From positions 1 through 7,092 of the forward strand of contig CAMAWZ010000124.1 of assembly GCA_945861995.1 (NCBI GenBank): a stretch of 7,092 nt of DNA, read 5' to 3'. Position 1 is the stretch's first letter, and every line of letters starts with the position of its first letter. Below are positions 1-6,267 of the stretch, piece by piece. The DNA comes from Pseudorhodobacter antarcticus. GTDB lineage: Bacteria; Pseudomonadota; Alphaproteobacteria; Rhodobacterales; Rhodobacteraceae. The notes below the pieces were generated by a model. The model was given only the letters and a program-made list of their open reading frames with translations, did no database searches and had not been told where the DNA came from. A program made the position numbers and the translations under genes.

Positions 1-675
1 ATTTCGGCGCGGCTGATGGGCGGGCCGCTGGCAGGCAAACATATCATCGTCACCTCTGGCCCCACGCACGAACCTATCGACCCCGTGCGCTATATCGCCA
101 ACCGATCCTCTGGCGCGCAAGGGGCGGCGATTGCGGCGGCCTTGCGCGATCTGGGGGCAAATGTGACCTTTGTGACGGGGCCAGCCGCCGTGCCGCCGCC
201 AAGCGGCGTGCAACTGGCGCGCGTTGAAACGGCGCAGCAAATGCTGGCCGCAGTGATGGCCGCCCTGCCCGCCGATGCGGCCGTAATGGCCGCAGCCGTG
301 GCCGATTGGCGGGTATCAAATGCGTCCGATCAAAAGATCAAGAAAACCGCCAGCGGCTTGCCTGTTTTGGAATTCACTGAGAACCCCGATATTCTGGCGG
401 CAGTCTGTGCTGGCGCAAACAGGCCCAAATTGGTGATCGGCTTTGCCGCCGAGACGCAGAACGTGGCCGAATATGCCGCGCAAAAGCGCCTGCGCAAAGG
501 CTGTGATTGGATTGTTGCCAACGATGTCTCGCCCGCCACGGGGATCATGGGCGGCAGTGAGAATGCGGTGACGCTGATCACAGATGCGGGGGCCGAGGAA
601 TGGCCGCGCATGGGCAAGACCGAGGTGGCAGCCCGCCTTGCGGCCCGCATTGCAGCGGCCTTGTGCGGGGCATGA
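1..675 (+). CDS. coaBC: Bifunctional phosphopantothenoylcysteine decarboxylase/phosphopantothenate-cysteine ligase, C-terminal (CoaB) part; 5' end outside window
   Basis: The visible 224 residues are the CoaB domain, which joins 4'-phosphopantothenate to cysteine using CTP in cytosolic coenzyme A synthesis. The frame is open to the window edge (ISARLM before GGPLAGK), so the ATG at position 16 is an internal Met in the linker of a fused CoaC-CoaB protein rather than a start. Visible CoaB motifs are TSGPTHEPIDPVRYIANRSSG at about residues 18-38, with the Arg and Asn (30 and 34 of the visible part) matching E. coli Arg206 and Asn210. Further motifs are AAAVADWR (97-104), KIKK (112-115, substrate-binding lysine), NPDIL, GFAAET (147-152) and AND (173-175). 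An oddity is Ala in SSGAQG, where the family usually has Lys (SSGKMG or SSGKQG). The stop at 673-675 overlaps the dut start. Family assignment is very secure; the CoaC half is inferred. Confidence 0.96.
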   Translation: MSARLMGGPLAGKHIIVTSGPTHEPIDPVRYIANRSSGAQGAAIAAALRDLGANVTFVTGPAAVPPPSGVQLARVETAQQMLAAVMAALPADAAVMAAAVADWRVSNASDQKIKKTASGLPVLEFTENPDILAAVCAGANRPKLVIGFAAETQNVAEYAAQKRLRKGCDWIVANDVSPATGIMGGSENAVTLITDAGAEEWPRMGKTEVAARLAARIAAALCGA

Positions 676-1139
676 CGGTGCAGGTTTTCATGCTGTGGGA
701 GGACTGGGCAGATACCGCGCTGGGCCTGCCCGCCTATCAATCTGAGGGGGCGGCGGGGGCGGATATTTGCGCCAATTTGCCGATGGATCAGCGCGCAGCT
801 GGCATCACCCTTGCCCCAATGGCGCGCGTGGTTATCCCCACGGGCCTGCGCGTTGAGATCCCGCAGGGGTATGAAATGCAAATCCGCCCGCGTTCGGGTT
901 TGGCCCTAAAACACGGGCTGTCATTGCCCAATACGCCCGGCACCATCGACAGCGATTATCGCGGCCCCTTGGGCGTGGCGCTGATCAACTTTGGGGGTTC
1001 CCCCTATACCGTGCAGCATGGCGAGCGGATTGCCCAAGCGGTGATTGCCCCCGTGGTGCAAGCGCAGTTTGTGGTGGTGCAGGCTATCACCGATACCGCG
1101 CGCGGGGTGGGCGGGTTTGGATCGACGGGGCGGACATGA
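672..1139 (+). CDS. dut: Deoxyuridine 5'-triphosphate nucleotidohydrolase (dUTPase)
   Basis: A 155-residue trimeric-type dUTPase that hydrolyses dUTP to dUMP and pyrophosphate, keeping uracil out of DNA and supplying dUMP for thymidylate synthesis. All five family motifs are present in order: AGADICA (28-34), PRSGLALK (73-80), GTIDSDYRG (90-98, with Asp93 as the expected catalytic base), GERIAQAVIAP (117-127), and the C-terminal nucleotide-closing arm RGVGGFGSTG (144-153). The length fits the family (about 150). The ATG at 672 is chosen because it begins just before the conserved domain and overlaps the coaBC stop as ATGA, which suggests translational coupling. Only a weak GGGG lies before it. 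An in-frame upstream start at 600 would add 24 unrelated residues inside coaBC. The 3' end overlaps the next gene by four bases. coaBC-dut adjacency is common in alphaproteobacteria. Confidence 0.97.
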   Translation: MTVQVFMLWEDWADTALGLPAYQSEGAAGADICANLPMDQRAAGITLAPMARVVIPTGLRVEIPQGYEMQIRPRSGLALKHGLSLPNTPGTIDSDYRGPLGVALINFGGSPYTVQHGERIAQAVIAPVVQAQFVVVQAITDTARGVGGFGSTGRT

Positions 1140-2164
1140 TTGTTCTTGTCTTGGCAGTTGCACTTTGGGTTCTAGGCTGGGCGCTGGCCACACCAAAGCT
1201 GCTGCGCTGGGGAGCGATTGCGATGTTATGGGCGGGGGCGGTGCTGGTGCATCTGACCCTGCCCGATGACGCAGCCCTGCGCGCCAGCATTGGCGGGGAT
1301 GCGCGGACATGGGGGGCTGTTGGCGTTGTCGCGGCATTGCTACTGGCCTACCGCGCGGGGCTGGCAGCCCTGCGCCGCCGTGCCGCGCCCTTGCCACCCG
1401 CCCCCCCATCTGGCCCCTTTGCTGCAGGCGAGATTGCCCGTTACTCCCGCCATATCCTTTTGCGCGAGATTGGCGGCGCGGGGCAGGCGCGGCTGAAAGC
1501 GGCACGGGTTTTGGTAATTGGCGCAGGCGGTCTGGGATCACCCGCGCTGCTGTATTTGGCCGCCGCTGGCGTGGGCACGATTGGCGTGATCGATGATGAT
1601 GTGGTCGAGGATAGCAACCTTTCGCGCCAGATCATTCACATGACCGACGCGCTGGGAGTGCCAAAAGTGCAATCAGCCAAGGAAACCCTGAATGCGCTGA
1701 ACCCCTATGTCACCGTGCTGCCTTATCAACGGCGGATGGGCGGGGATACGCAATCGCTGATCGCGGAATACGACCTAATCCTTGACGGGTCTGACAACAT
1801 GGCCACCCGCTATCTGGTCAACACTGCCTGCGTGGCTGCGGGCAAGCCGTTGATTTCCGCCGCGTTGACCCAGTGGGAGGGGCAGATTTCCCTGTATCAC
1901 CCCCCGCTTAGCCCCTGCTATGCCTGTATCTTTCCCCATGCGCCCGAGGCGGGCTTGGCCCCCGCTTGCGCCGAGGCCGGCGTGCTTTCCCCCCTGCCAG
2001 GCGTCATCGGCGCGATGATGGCGGTCGAGGCGGTGAAACATATCACAGGCGCGGGCGAGGGGCTGGCAGGCCGGCTGCTGATTTACGATGCGCTAGACGC
2101 ACAGGTGCGCAGCATCACCGTGGCGCGAAATGCCAAATGCCCCGTTTGCGGCGTGGGCAGCTAG
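1136..2164 (+). CDS. moeB: MoeB/ThiF/HesA-family E1-like adenylyltransferase with N-terminal membrane segments
   Basis: A 342-residue protein. Residues from about 100 to the end match MoeB, which adenylates the C-terminal Gly of a ubiquitin-like sulfur carrier (MoaD, in molybdopterin synthesis). Visible residues are the ATP-binding GAGGLG (129-134), SNLSRQ with Arg164, Lys177 in GVPKVQSA, and Asp220 in LDGSDN, all equivalent to E. coli MoeB ATP-site residues. The zinc cysteines are CYAC (261-264) and CPVC (335-338). Cys278 in ACAEAGV sits at the MoeB Cys187 position. There is no C-terminal rhodanese domain. MoeB is normally about 250 residues; here the first ~95 add two or three hydrophobic helices (about 2-18, 24-41, 59-78), then an Arg-rich stretch and a Pro-rich linker, suggesting membrane anchoring with the enzyme in the cytosol. 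The start overlaps the dut stop (ATGA). The carrier is unknown: no moaD, moaE or thiS lies nearby, so ThiF-type or another role is possible. Confidence 0.88.
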   Translation: MIVLVLAVALWVLGWALATPKLLRWGAIAMLWAGAVLVHLTLPDDAALRASIGGDARTWGAVGVVAALLLAYRAGLAALRRRAAPLPPAPPSGPFAAGEIARYSRHILLREIGGAGQARLKAARVLVIGAGGLGSPALLYLAAAGVGTIGVIDDDVVEDSNLSRQIIHMTDALGVPKVQSAKETLNALNPYVTVLPYQRRMGGDTQSLIAEYDLILDGSDNMATRYLVNTACVAAGKPLISAALTQWEGQISLYHPPLSPCYACIFPHAPEAGLAPACAEAGVLSPLPGVIGAMMAVEAVKHITGAGEGLAGRLLIYDALDAQVRSITVARNAKCPVCGVGS

Positions 2165-2180
2165 GGGGGCTCGCCCCCCT
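2163..2180 (+). terminator. GC-rich hairpin overlapping the moeB stop codon
   Basis: AGGGGGG (2163-2169) pairs with CCCCCCT (2174-2180) around a CTCG loop. The stem begins inside the TAG stop. There is no following T-run, so this is not a textbook intrinsic terminator, but it sits where the coaBC-dut-moeB transcript should end. It resembles the stems at 2296-2314 and 7016-7036. The hairpin is seen directly; its role in termination or 3'-end protection is inferred. Confidence 0.6.
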
Positions 2181-2202
2181 GCGGTCCAGCAAGCTGGCCC
2201 GC
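2181..2202 (+). other. Second stem-loop downstream of moeB
   Basis: GCGG (2181-2184) pairs with CCGC (2199-2202), and CCAG (2186-2189) pairs with CTGG (2194-2197) around a CAAG loop, with one T/C mismatch between the two helices. It lies directly between the first hairpin and the GAGGATATTTT box. The other two copies of the module in the window have no equally clear second stem here. Function unknown. Confidence 0.5.
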
Positions 2203-2204
2203 TT

Positions 2205-2234
2205 CCCCCGAGGATATTTTCAGAGTTAGGAAGC
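2205..2234 (+). repeat. Dispersed 3' box, copy 1
   Basis: A 30-base sequence reading CCCCC, GAGGATATTTT, C, AGAGTTAGGAAGC. It differs at a single base from the copy at 7047-7076 and by one inserted base from the minus-strand copy at 2249-2279. All three follow a GGGGGGC/GCCCCCC hairpin in the same orientation. I recall a CCCCGAGGATATTT motif as a frequent intergenic sequence in Rhodobacterales; that is memory, not a search. Confidence 0.85.
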
Positions 2235-2248
2235 GCAAGATTCTGCGT

Positions 2249-2279
2249 GCTTCCTAACTCTGAAAATATCCTGCGGGGG
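2249..2279 (-). repeat. Dispersed 3' box, copy 2 (inverted)
   Basis: On the minus strand this reads CCCCC, GCAGGATATTTT, C, AGAGTTAGGAAGC, that is copy 1 plus one extra base after the C-run. It follows the fadH hairpin at 2296-2314, so it belongs to the fadH 3' end just as copy 1 belongs to moeB. Confidence 0.85.
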
Positions 2280-2295
2280 AAGACGCGCAGCGGCT

Positions 2296-2314
2296 GGGGG
2301 GCGCATAGCCCCCC
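2296..2314 (-). terminator. GC-rich hairpin downstream of fadH
   Basis: GGGGGGC (2296-2302) and GCCCCCC (2308-2314) form a 7-base-pair stem with a 5-base loop, 14 bases beyond the fadH stop in the direction of fadH transcription. There is no T-run directly after it; the nearest is the TTTT inside the box further on. It is probably the transcript end of the trhO-trpA-fadH set, working with the following box. Confidence 0.6.
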
Positions 2315-2328
2315 TTGCAAGGCAGGGC

Positions 2329-4329
2329 CTAAAGCACCGCCGCCAGTTCTGCGCCCTGCGCAATTGCGCGCTGCGCATCCAACTCGGCCGCCATGTCTGC
2401 ACCTCCTATGATGTGGACGTTCAGGCCCGCCGTGATGGCGATATCCGCCAAATCGCGCTGGCTGGTTTGGCCTGCGCAGATCACGACTGTGTCTGCCTCG
2501 ATCAGCCGCTGCACCCCGCCTTGCGCGATCAAAACGCCCGTTTTGGTAATGGCGCGATACTCGACACCCGCCAGCATATCCACACCCTTTGCCGCAAGGG
2601 CGGCGCGGTGAATCCAGCCTGTAGTTTTACCAAGCCCGCGCCCAAGTTTGCCTGCTTTGCGCTGCATTAGGGTCACTTTGCGGGCGGGGGCGTCGGGCTG
2701 CGGTATGGTTAAGCCGCCCGCTTGCGCGGCAGGGTCGCCCACGCCCCATTCGCGCTGCCATAAGGCCAAGTTAAGGCCGGGGCTGTGCGTGCCGCACGCC
2801 AAATATTCGGCCACGTCAAAGCCGATGCCCCCAGCCCCAATCACCGCCACGCGGGGGCCAACGGGCGCGCCGCGTAACACATCGGCGTAACTCAGCGCGC
2901 GGTCTGCACCATCGATGTCCAGCGCGCGGGGGGCGGTTCCTGTGGCGATGATGACCTCATCAGCGCTGCGCAGTTTGTCCAGATCGGCGCGGGTGTTCAG
3001 GTAAACAGCCACCCCAAGGCGCGCGATTTCGGCCGTGAACCAATCCACCAGCCCGTGAAACTCTTCCTTCCCCGGAACCTGCTTGGCAAGGTTCAATTGC
3101 CCGCCAAGCGTAGCCGCAGCCTCGTATAGGGTCACGCTATGCCCGCGCGTGGCGGCGACAATTGCCGCCATCATCCCCGCCGCTCCGCCCCCGACGATGG
3201 TGATGCGTTTAAAAATGGGCGCAGGATCGTAACGCAAAGACAATTCGCGCCCCGCGCGGGGGTTTACCAGACAGGTGGCGGGTTTGCCTGAAAACGTATG
3301 ATCAAGGCAGGCTTGGTTGCAGGCAATACAGGGCGCAATCTGCGCTGCCTGCCCTGCCGCCGCTTTGGCGACAAAGGCGCTGTCGGCCAGAAAGGGCCGC
3401 GCCATTGAGATCATGTCAGCATCGCCGCGCGCCAAGATGTCTTCGGCAAGGCCCGGCGTATTGATGCGGTTGGTGGCGATGACGGGCAGAATTTGCGCCG
3501 CCTTTAACCTTGCAGCCAGATGCACAAAGGCCCCGCGCGGCACGGATGTGGCGATGGTGGGAACCCGCGCTTCATGCCAACCTATCCCCGTATTGAGCAC
3601 ATTCGCGCCAGCATTTTTGATGGCGCGGGCGAGGTGCAAAACCTGATCCCATGTGCTGCCATTAGGGATCAGGTCAATCAGCGAAAGGCGGTAGATGATC
3701 AGAAAATTTGGGCCCAGCGCGGCGCGAATGCGGGCCACAGCCTGCACGGGTGCGCGCATGCGGTTTTCATAAGGACCGCCCCAGTCATCGCTGCGTTTGT
3801 TGATATGGGTCACCAGAAATTGGTTCAGAAAATATCCCTCTGACCCCATCACCTCGACCCCGTCATAGCCCGCCTGTCGCGCACGAAGGGCGGCGGTGAC
3901 GAAATCGCTGATCTCTGCGTCTACCTCCGCGCTTGTCAATTCGCGCGGGGTAAAGGGCGAAATGGGGGATTTGATGGGCGATGGGGCGACGCAGCCTTGC
4001 ACATAGGCATAACGGCCCGCATGTAGAATTTGCATCGCAATGCGCCCGCCGTTTTGATGCACGGCGTCTGTGACGCTGCGGTGAAAGGCGATGTCGGCAT
4101 CGCTGAACAGCCCCGCTGCACCTTGAAAAACAGCGCCATGCGCATTGGGCGCAATGCCGCCCGTCACGATCAGCCCAACGCCGCCCGCCGCGCGTTCGGC
4201 ATAAAATGCTGCAAGGGGGGCGGGATCGCGGCCTTCCTCTAGCCCGGTGTGCATAGACCCCATAACCAGGCGGTTTTTCAGGGTCAGCGGCCCAAGGGTG
4301 ATGGGCGACAAAAGGGTTGGGTAAGGCAT
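2329..4329 (-). CDS. fadH: NADPH-dependent 2,4-dienoyl-CoA reductase
   Basis: A 666-residue enzyme (E. coli FadH has about 672) that reduces 2,4-dienoyl-CoA intermediates so polyunsaturated fatty acids can enter beta-oxidation. Domain order: an Old Yellow Enzyme type FMN barrel (1-330) with MGSMHTGLEE, Tyr166 in GSEGYFLNQF and His252 in GIGWHEAR, the catalytic pair of E. coli FadH at the same numbers. Next is a 4Fe-4S cluster motif C-x2-C-x3-C-x11-C (Cys334, 337, 341, 353), then an FAD Rossmann fold (IVGGGAAG, about 378-385), an NADPH fold (VIGAGGIG, about 496-503) and LGKTTGWIHR. Near-continuous similarity to E. coli FadH makes the call firm over other flavin oxidoreductases. The ATG at 4329 is chosen because AAGGAG precedes it by six bases. 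It is third on its strand behind trpA, 60 bases away. I see no terminator in that gap. Confidence 0.95.
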   Translation of the reverse strand: MPYPTLLSPITLGPLTLKNRLVMGSMHTGLEEGRDPAPLAAFYAERAAGGVGLIVTGGIAPNAHGAVFQGAAGLFSDADIAFHRSVTDAVHQNGGRIAMQILHAGRYAYVQGCVAPSPIKSPISPFTPRELTSAEVDAEISDFVTAALRARQAGYDGVEVMGSEGYFLNQFLVTHINKRSDDWGGPYENRMRAPVQAVARIRAALGPNFLIIYRLSLIDLIPNGSTWDQVLHLARAIKNAGANVLNTGIGWHEARVPTIATSVPRGAFVHLAARLKAAQILPVIATNRINTPGLAEDILARGDADMISMARPFLADSAFVAKAAAGQAAQIAPCIACNQACLDHTFSGKPATCLVNPRAGRELSLRYDPAPIFKRITIVGGGAAGMMAAIVAATRGHSVTLYEAAATLGGQLNLAKQVPGKEEFHGLVDWFTAEIARLGVAVYLNTRADLDKLRSADEVIIATGTAPRALDIDGADRALSYADVLRGAPVGPRVAVIGAGGIGFDVAEYLACGTHSPGLNLALWQREWGVGDPAAQAGGLTIPQPDAPARKVTLMQRKAGKLGRGLGKTTGWIHRAALAAKGVDMLAGVEYRAITKTGVLIAQGGVQRLIEADTVVICAGQTSQRDLADIAITAGLNVHIIGGADMAAELDAQRAIAQGAELAAVL

Positions 4330-4335
4330 GGCGCA

Positions 4336-4341
4336 CTCCTT
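4336..4341 (-). promoter_or_regulatory. Ribosome binding site of fadH
   Basis: AAGGAG on the minus strand, six bases before the ATG at 4327-4329. It settles the start against an upstream in-frame TTG at 4369-4371, which would add 14 residues absent from FadH relatives. Confidence 0.85.
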
Positions 4342-4389
4342 TTCCAAAGAATGCACCGCCCGCATGGTCAAGTCACGCGATACGTGGCG

Positions 4390-5190
4390 TTAGGCCGAAT
4401 GGGCGCCCGCCGCCAAGCCCGCGACAAAGGCCAAAATCTGATCGACGGGCTTGCCGCTGGCGATTTCTTTGACAATCGCGCTGCCCACAACGCAGCCATC
4501 GGCCACGCTGGCAATCGCGCGCGCGGTATCGGGCGTGTTGATACCAAAACCCACACTGATGGGCAAATCGGTGCTGGCCTTAATACGCGCGACTTCGGGG
4601 GCCACATCGGACGGCTTGGCGGCGGCGGCCCCCGTCGTTCCCGTGACCGAGACGTAATAGACAAAACCCGACGTGTTTTGCAGCACGCGTGGCAGGCGTT
4701 TGGCATCGGTTGTCGGCGTGGCAAGGCGGACGAAATTGATACCAGCGGCCTGCGCGGGGATGCACAACTCGCTATCTTCTTCGGGGGGCAGATCGACGAT
4801 GATCAGCCCGTCAATGCCAGCCTCTTTTGCCTGAGCCAAAAACAGATCCACCCCGCGCGCGTAAATGGGATTGTAATAGCCCATCAACACAATCGGCGTG
4901 TCTTGGTCACCTTTGCGAAAGGCGCGCACCATATCCAGCGTTTTGTCCAGCGTCATGCCGCCTTCTAGTGCGCGCTGACCCGCAAGTTGGATCGTCTCGC
5001 CATCGGCCATCGGGTCAGTAAAGGGCAGGCCGAGTTCGATGACATCCACGCCTGCACTGGGCAGACCCTGCATCACCGCCAAGGATCGCGCCACATCAGG
5101 ATCGCCCGCCATGATATAGGCCACGAACGCCTTTTTGCGGGCTGCTTTCAGCCGTGCAAAGGTTTGGTCAATGCGGGTATTTTGTGCCAT
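4390..5190 (-). CDS. trpA: Tryptophan synthase alpha chain
   Basis: A 266-residue TIM barrel that splits indole-3-glycerol phosphate into indole and glyceraldehyde 3-phosphate, passing indole to TrpB in the alpha2-beta2 complex. The catalytic acids are Glu52 and Asp63 in IELGLPFTDPMADGETIQ. The mobile loop 6 is present as VTGTTGA (182-188), with Tyr179 just before it. The phosphate-binding segments are VGFGI (213-217) and GSA (236-238). Length and motif order are normal. The ATG at 5190 follows a modest ATAGG at a six-base distance. trpB is not adjacent: trhO lies 57 bases upstream and fadH 60 bases downstream on the same strand. No leader peptide or attenuator is visible in the upstream gap, so regulation, if any, is not evident here. 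Confidence 0.97.
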   Translation of the reverse strand: MAQNTRIDQTFARLKAARKKAFVAYIMAGDPDVARSLAVMQGLPSAGVDVIELGLPFTDPMADGETIQLAGQRALEGGMTLDKTLDMVRAFRKGDQDTPIVLMGYYNPIYARGVDLFLAQAKEAGIDGLIIVDLPPEEDSELCIPAQAAGINFVRLATPTTDAKRLPRVLQNTSGFVYYVSVTGTTGAAAAKPSDVAPEVARIKASTDLPISVGFGINTPDTARAIASVADGCVVGSAIVKEIASGKPVDQILAFVAGLAAGAHSA

Positions 5191-5247
5191 AGTGCGCCTA
5201 TCTTTTTGGTGTTCTACCTGTGGCGCATGCAGGGGGCGAAATCAAGA

Positions 5248-6162
5248 CTAGTCCAAAGAGTTGGTGACAAATACCTGTTCGCGGCGCTGGGCCGCAAGGT
5301 CAAGCTGGCGCTGGCGCATTCGAAAACGGTCGCGGTCAGTTTCGGAATATTCGCCCGCGCAGGCAGGGCAGCAGGCCCCCCGTTCATACAGCGGGCTGGC
5401 CTTATCTGCCGGGCTAATGGGGCGGCGGCAAGCGTGGCAACTGTCATAGGGGCCAGGTATAAGGCCATGACCCACAGACACCCGCCCATCAAATACATAG
5501 CATTCGCCATTCCACAGGCTTTGCTCGGCGGGCACATCTTCAAGGTATTTCAAAATCCCGCCTTTTAGGTGGAACACCTCGTTCACACCTTGGGACAAAA
5601 GGTAATTGGTGGATTTTTCGCAGCGAATTCCGCCCGTGCAAAACATGGCAATCCGCTTGCCGCGATATTCGTTTTTGTGGGCCTGCCACCATGCGGGGAA
5701 ATCGCGAAAACTGCGGATATTAGGGTCAACCGCGCCTTTAAAGGTGCCGATGCCGACCTCGTAATCATTGCGGGTGTCGATCACGGCGATATCATCCGAT
5801 GCGATCAGCGCATTCCAATCTTGGGGGGCGACATAGCTGCCGACCTGCGCGCGCGGGTCAACATCGGGAATGCCCATAGTGACAATCTCGCGCTTTAACT
5901 TTACCTTCATGCGGCCAAAGGGCATGGTTTCTGCGTAAGACTCTTTATGCTCTAGTGCGGCAAAGCCATCTTGCGCGCGGATATAGGCCAGCACGGCGGC
6001 GATGCCTTCGCCTGCGCCCGCAATGGTGCCATTGATCCCTTCGCGCGCGATCAGCAGCGATCCGCGCACGCTGTTTTGCGCGCAGACATCGCCCAGCGCG
6101 GGGCGCAAGGCGGCGGGGTCTGCAACGCGCGCGAAATGATAAAGGGCTGCGATTGTGATCAT
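5248..6162 (-). CDS. trhO: tRNA uridine(34) hydroxylase, rhodanese-domain (TrhO/YceA family)
   Basis: A 304-residue protein of the YceA/TrhO family, which in E. coli carries out oxygen-dependent 5-hydroxylation of wobble uridine 34 in certain tRNAs. Seen in order: an N-terminal acylphosphatase-like part (about 1-95) with LLIAREGINGTIAG; a rhodanese domain (about 105-215) with DTRNDYEVGIGTFKGAV and the active-site loop FCTGGIRCEK, Cys175 being the expected catalytic residue and Cys181 also conserved; and a C-terminal region with CHAC (242-245) and CCPAC (264-268), possibly a metal site. The basic, Arg/Gln-rich tail may aid RNA binding (inference). No Shine-Dalgarno sequence precedes the ATG at 6162, and a promoter-like pair lies only six bases upstream of it, suggesting a leaderless message. 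It appears to lead trpA and fadH. Confidence 0.94.
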   Translation of the reverse strand: MITIAALYHFARVADPAALRPALGDVCAQNSVRGSLLIAREGINGTIAGAGEGIAAVLAYIRAQDGFAALEHKESYAETMPFGRMKVKLKREIVTMGIPDVDPRAQVGSYVAPQDWNALIASDDIAVIDTRNDYEVGIGTFKGAVDPNIRSFRDFPAWWQAHKNEYRGKRIAMFCTGGIRCEKSTNYLLSQGVNEVFHLKGGILKYLEDVPAEQSLWNGECYVFDGRVSVGHGLIPGPYDSCHACRRPISPADKASPLYERGACCPACAGEYSETDRDRFRMRQRQLDLAAQRREQVFVTNSLD

Positions 6163-6168
6163 ACGCGC

Positions 6169-6197
6169 TGTTTACGCCCGCAAGCGGCCTGCATCAA
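6169..6197 (-). promoter_or_regulatory. Candidate trhO promoter giving a leaderless mRNA
   Basis: On the minus strand TTGATG (-35, 6192-6197) and TAAACA (-10, 6169-6174) are separated by 17 bases. The -10 ends six bases before the trhO ATG, so a start site at the usual distance would fall at or within a base or two of the A of ATG. This agrees with the missing ribosome binding site. Predicted from pattern only. Confidence 0.5.
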
Positions 6198-6218
6198 GAG
6201 CCCCCGTTTCGGATGTGC

Positions 6219-6247
6219 TTGACCCCGCTAAGGCTGCGCCGTAGCCA
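6219..6247 (+). promoter_or_regulatory. Candidate pncA promoter
   Basis: TTGACC (6219-6224) and TAGCCA (6242-6247) are separated by 17 bases. This is a strong -35 with a weak -10, a form common in GC-rich alphaproteobacteria. The predicted start near 6254 would give a leader of about 14 bases containing the GGAGG. Its -35 lies 21 bases from that of the divergent trhO promoter. Confidence 0.5.
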
Positions 6248-6257
6248 TGCTGCAACG

Positions 6258-6262
6258 GGAGG
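6258..6262 (+). promoter_or_regulatory. Ribosome binding site of pncA
   Basis: GGAGG five bases before the ATG at 6268-6270. It decides for this start over the in-frame ATG at 6247, which has no such site and would itself lie in the predicted -10 region. Confidence 0.85.
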
Positions 6263-6267
6263 ATGAC

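Larger units (their letters stand above)
2202..2282. repeat. Long inverted repeat between convergent genes
   Basis: Left arm 2202-2234 and right arm 2249-2282 are reverse complements except for one extra base in the right arm (CCCCCGAGG against CCCCCGCAGG on the minus strand). The loop is 14 bases, within which GCA and TGC can pair. A transcript from either side would form an almost unbroken stem of about 33 base pairs. It arises because two copies of the box described at 2205-2234 and 2249-2279 face each other. It is likely a bidirectional transcript end or an RNase III target (inference). Confidence 0.9.

Noticed and set aside
600..671. Longer dUTPase starting at 600
   Set aside because: It adds 24 residues lying wholly in coaBC coding sequence with no similarity to dUTPases; the ATGA overlap start at 672 fits the family length.
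16..675. Free-standing CoaB gene starting at the ATG at 16
   Set aside because: The reading frame is open to the window edge and GGPLAGK is the linker before the CoaB domain in fused CoaBC, so the start lies outside the window.
2130..2411. Short plus-strand protein across the inverted repeat
   Set aside because: The translation is Pro/Ala-rich product of hairpins and repeat, without a ribosome site.
4330..4371. Upstream TTG start for fadH at 4369-4371
   Set aside because: It lacks a ribosome site and adds 14 residues, while the ATG at 4327-4329 has AAGGAG six bases before it and matches the E. coli FadH start.
4343..4371. TTGACC at 4366-4371 (-) as a promoter for fadH
   Set aside because: At 17 bases spacing the -10 would be TTTGGA, a poor match, and the start would fall in the ribosome binding site.
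4249..4968. Long plus-strand open frame of 239 codons opposite fadH and trpA
   Set aside because: It is antisense to two certain genes, shows no recognisable domain, and long antisense frames are expected in GC-rich coding DNA.
4987..5568. Plus-strand open frame opposite trpA and trhO
   Set aside because: It covers the antisense of two conserved genes and their gap, with no ribosome site or domain.
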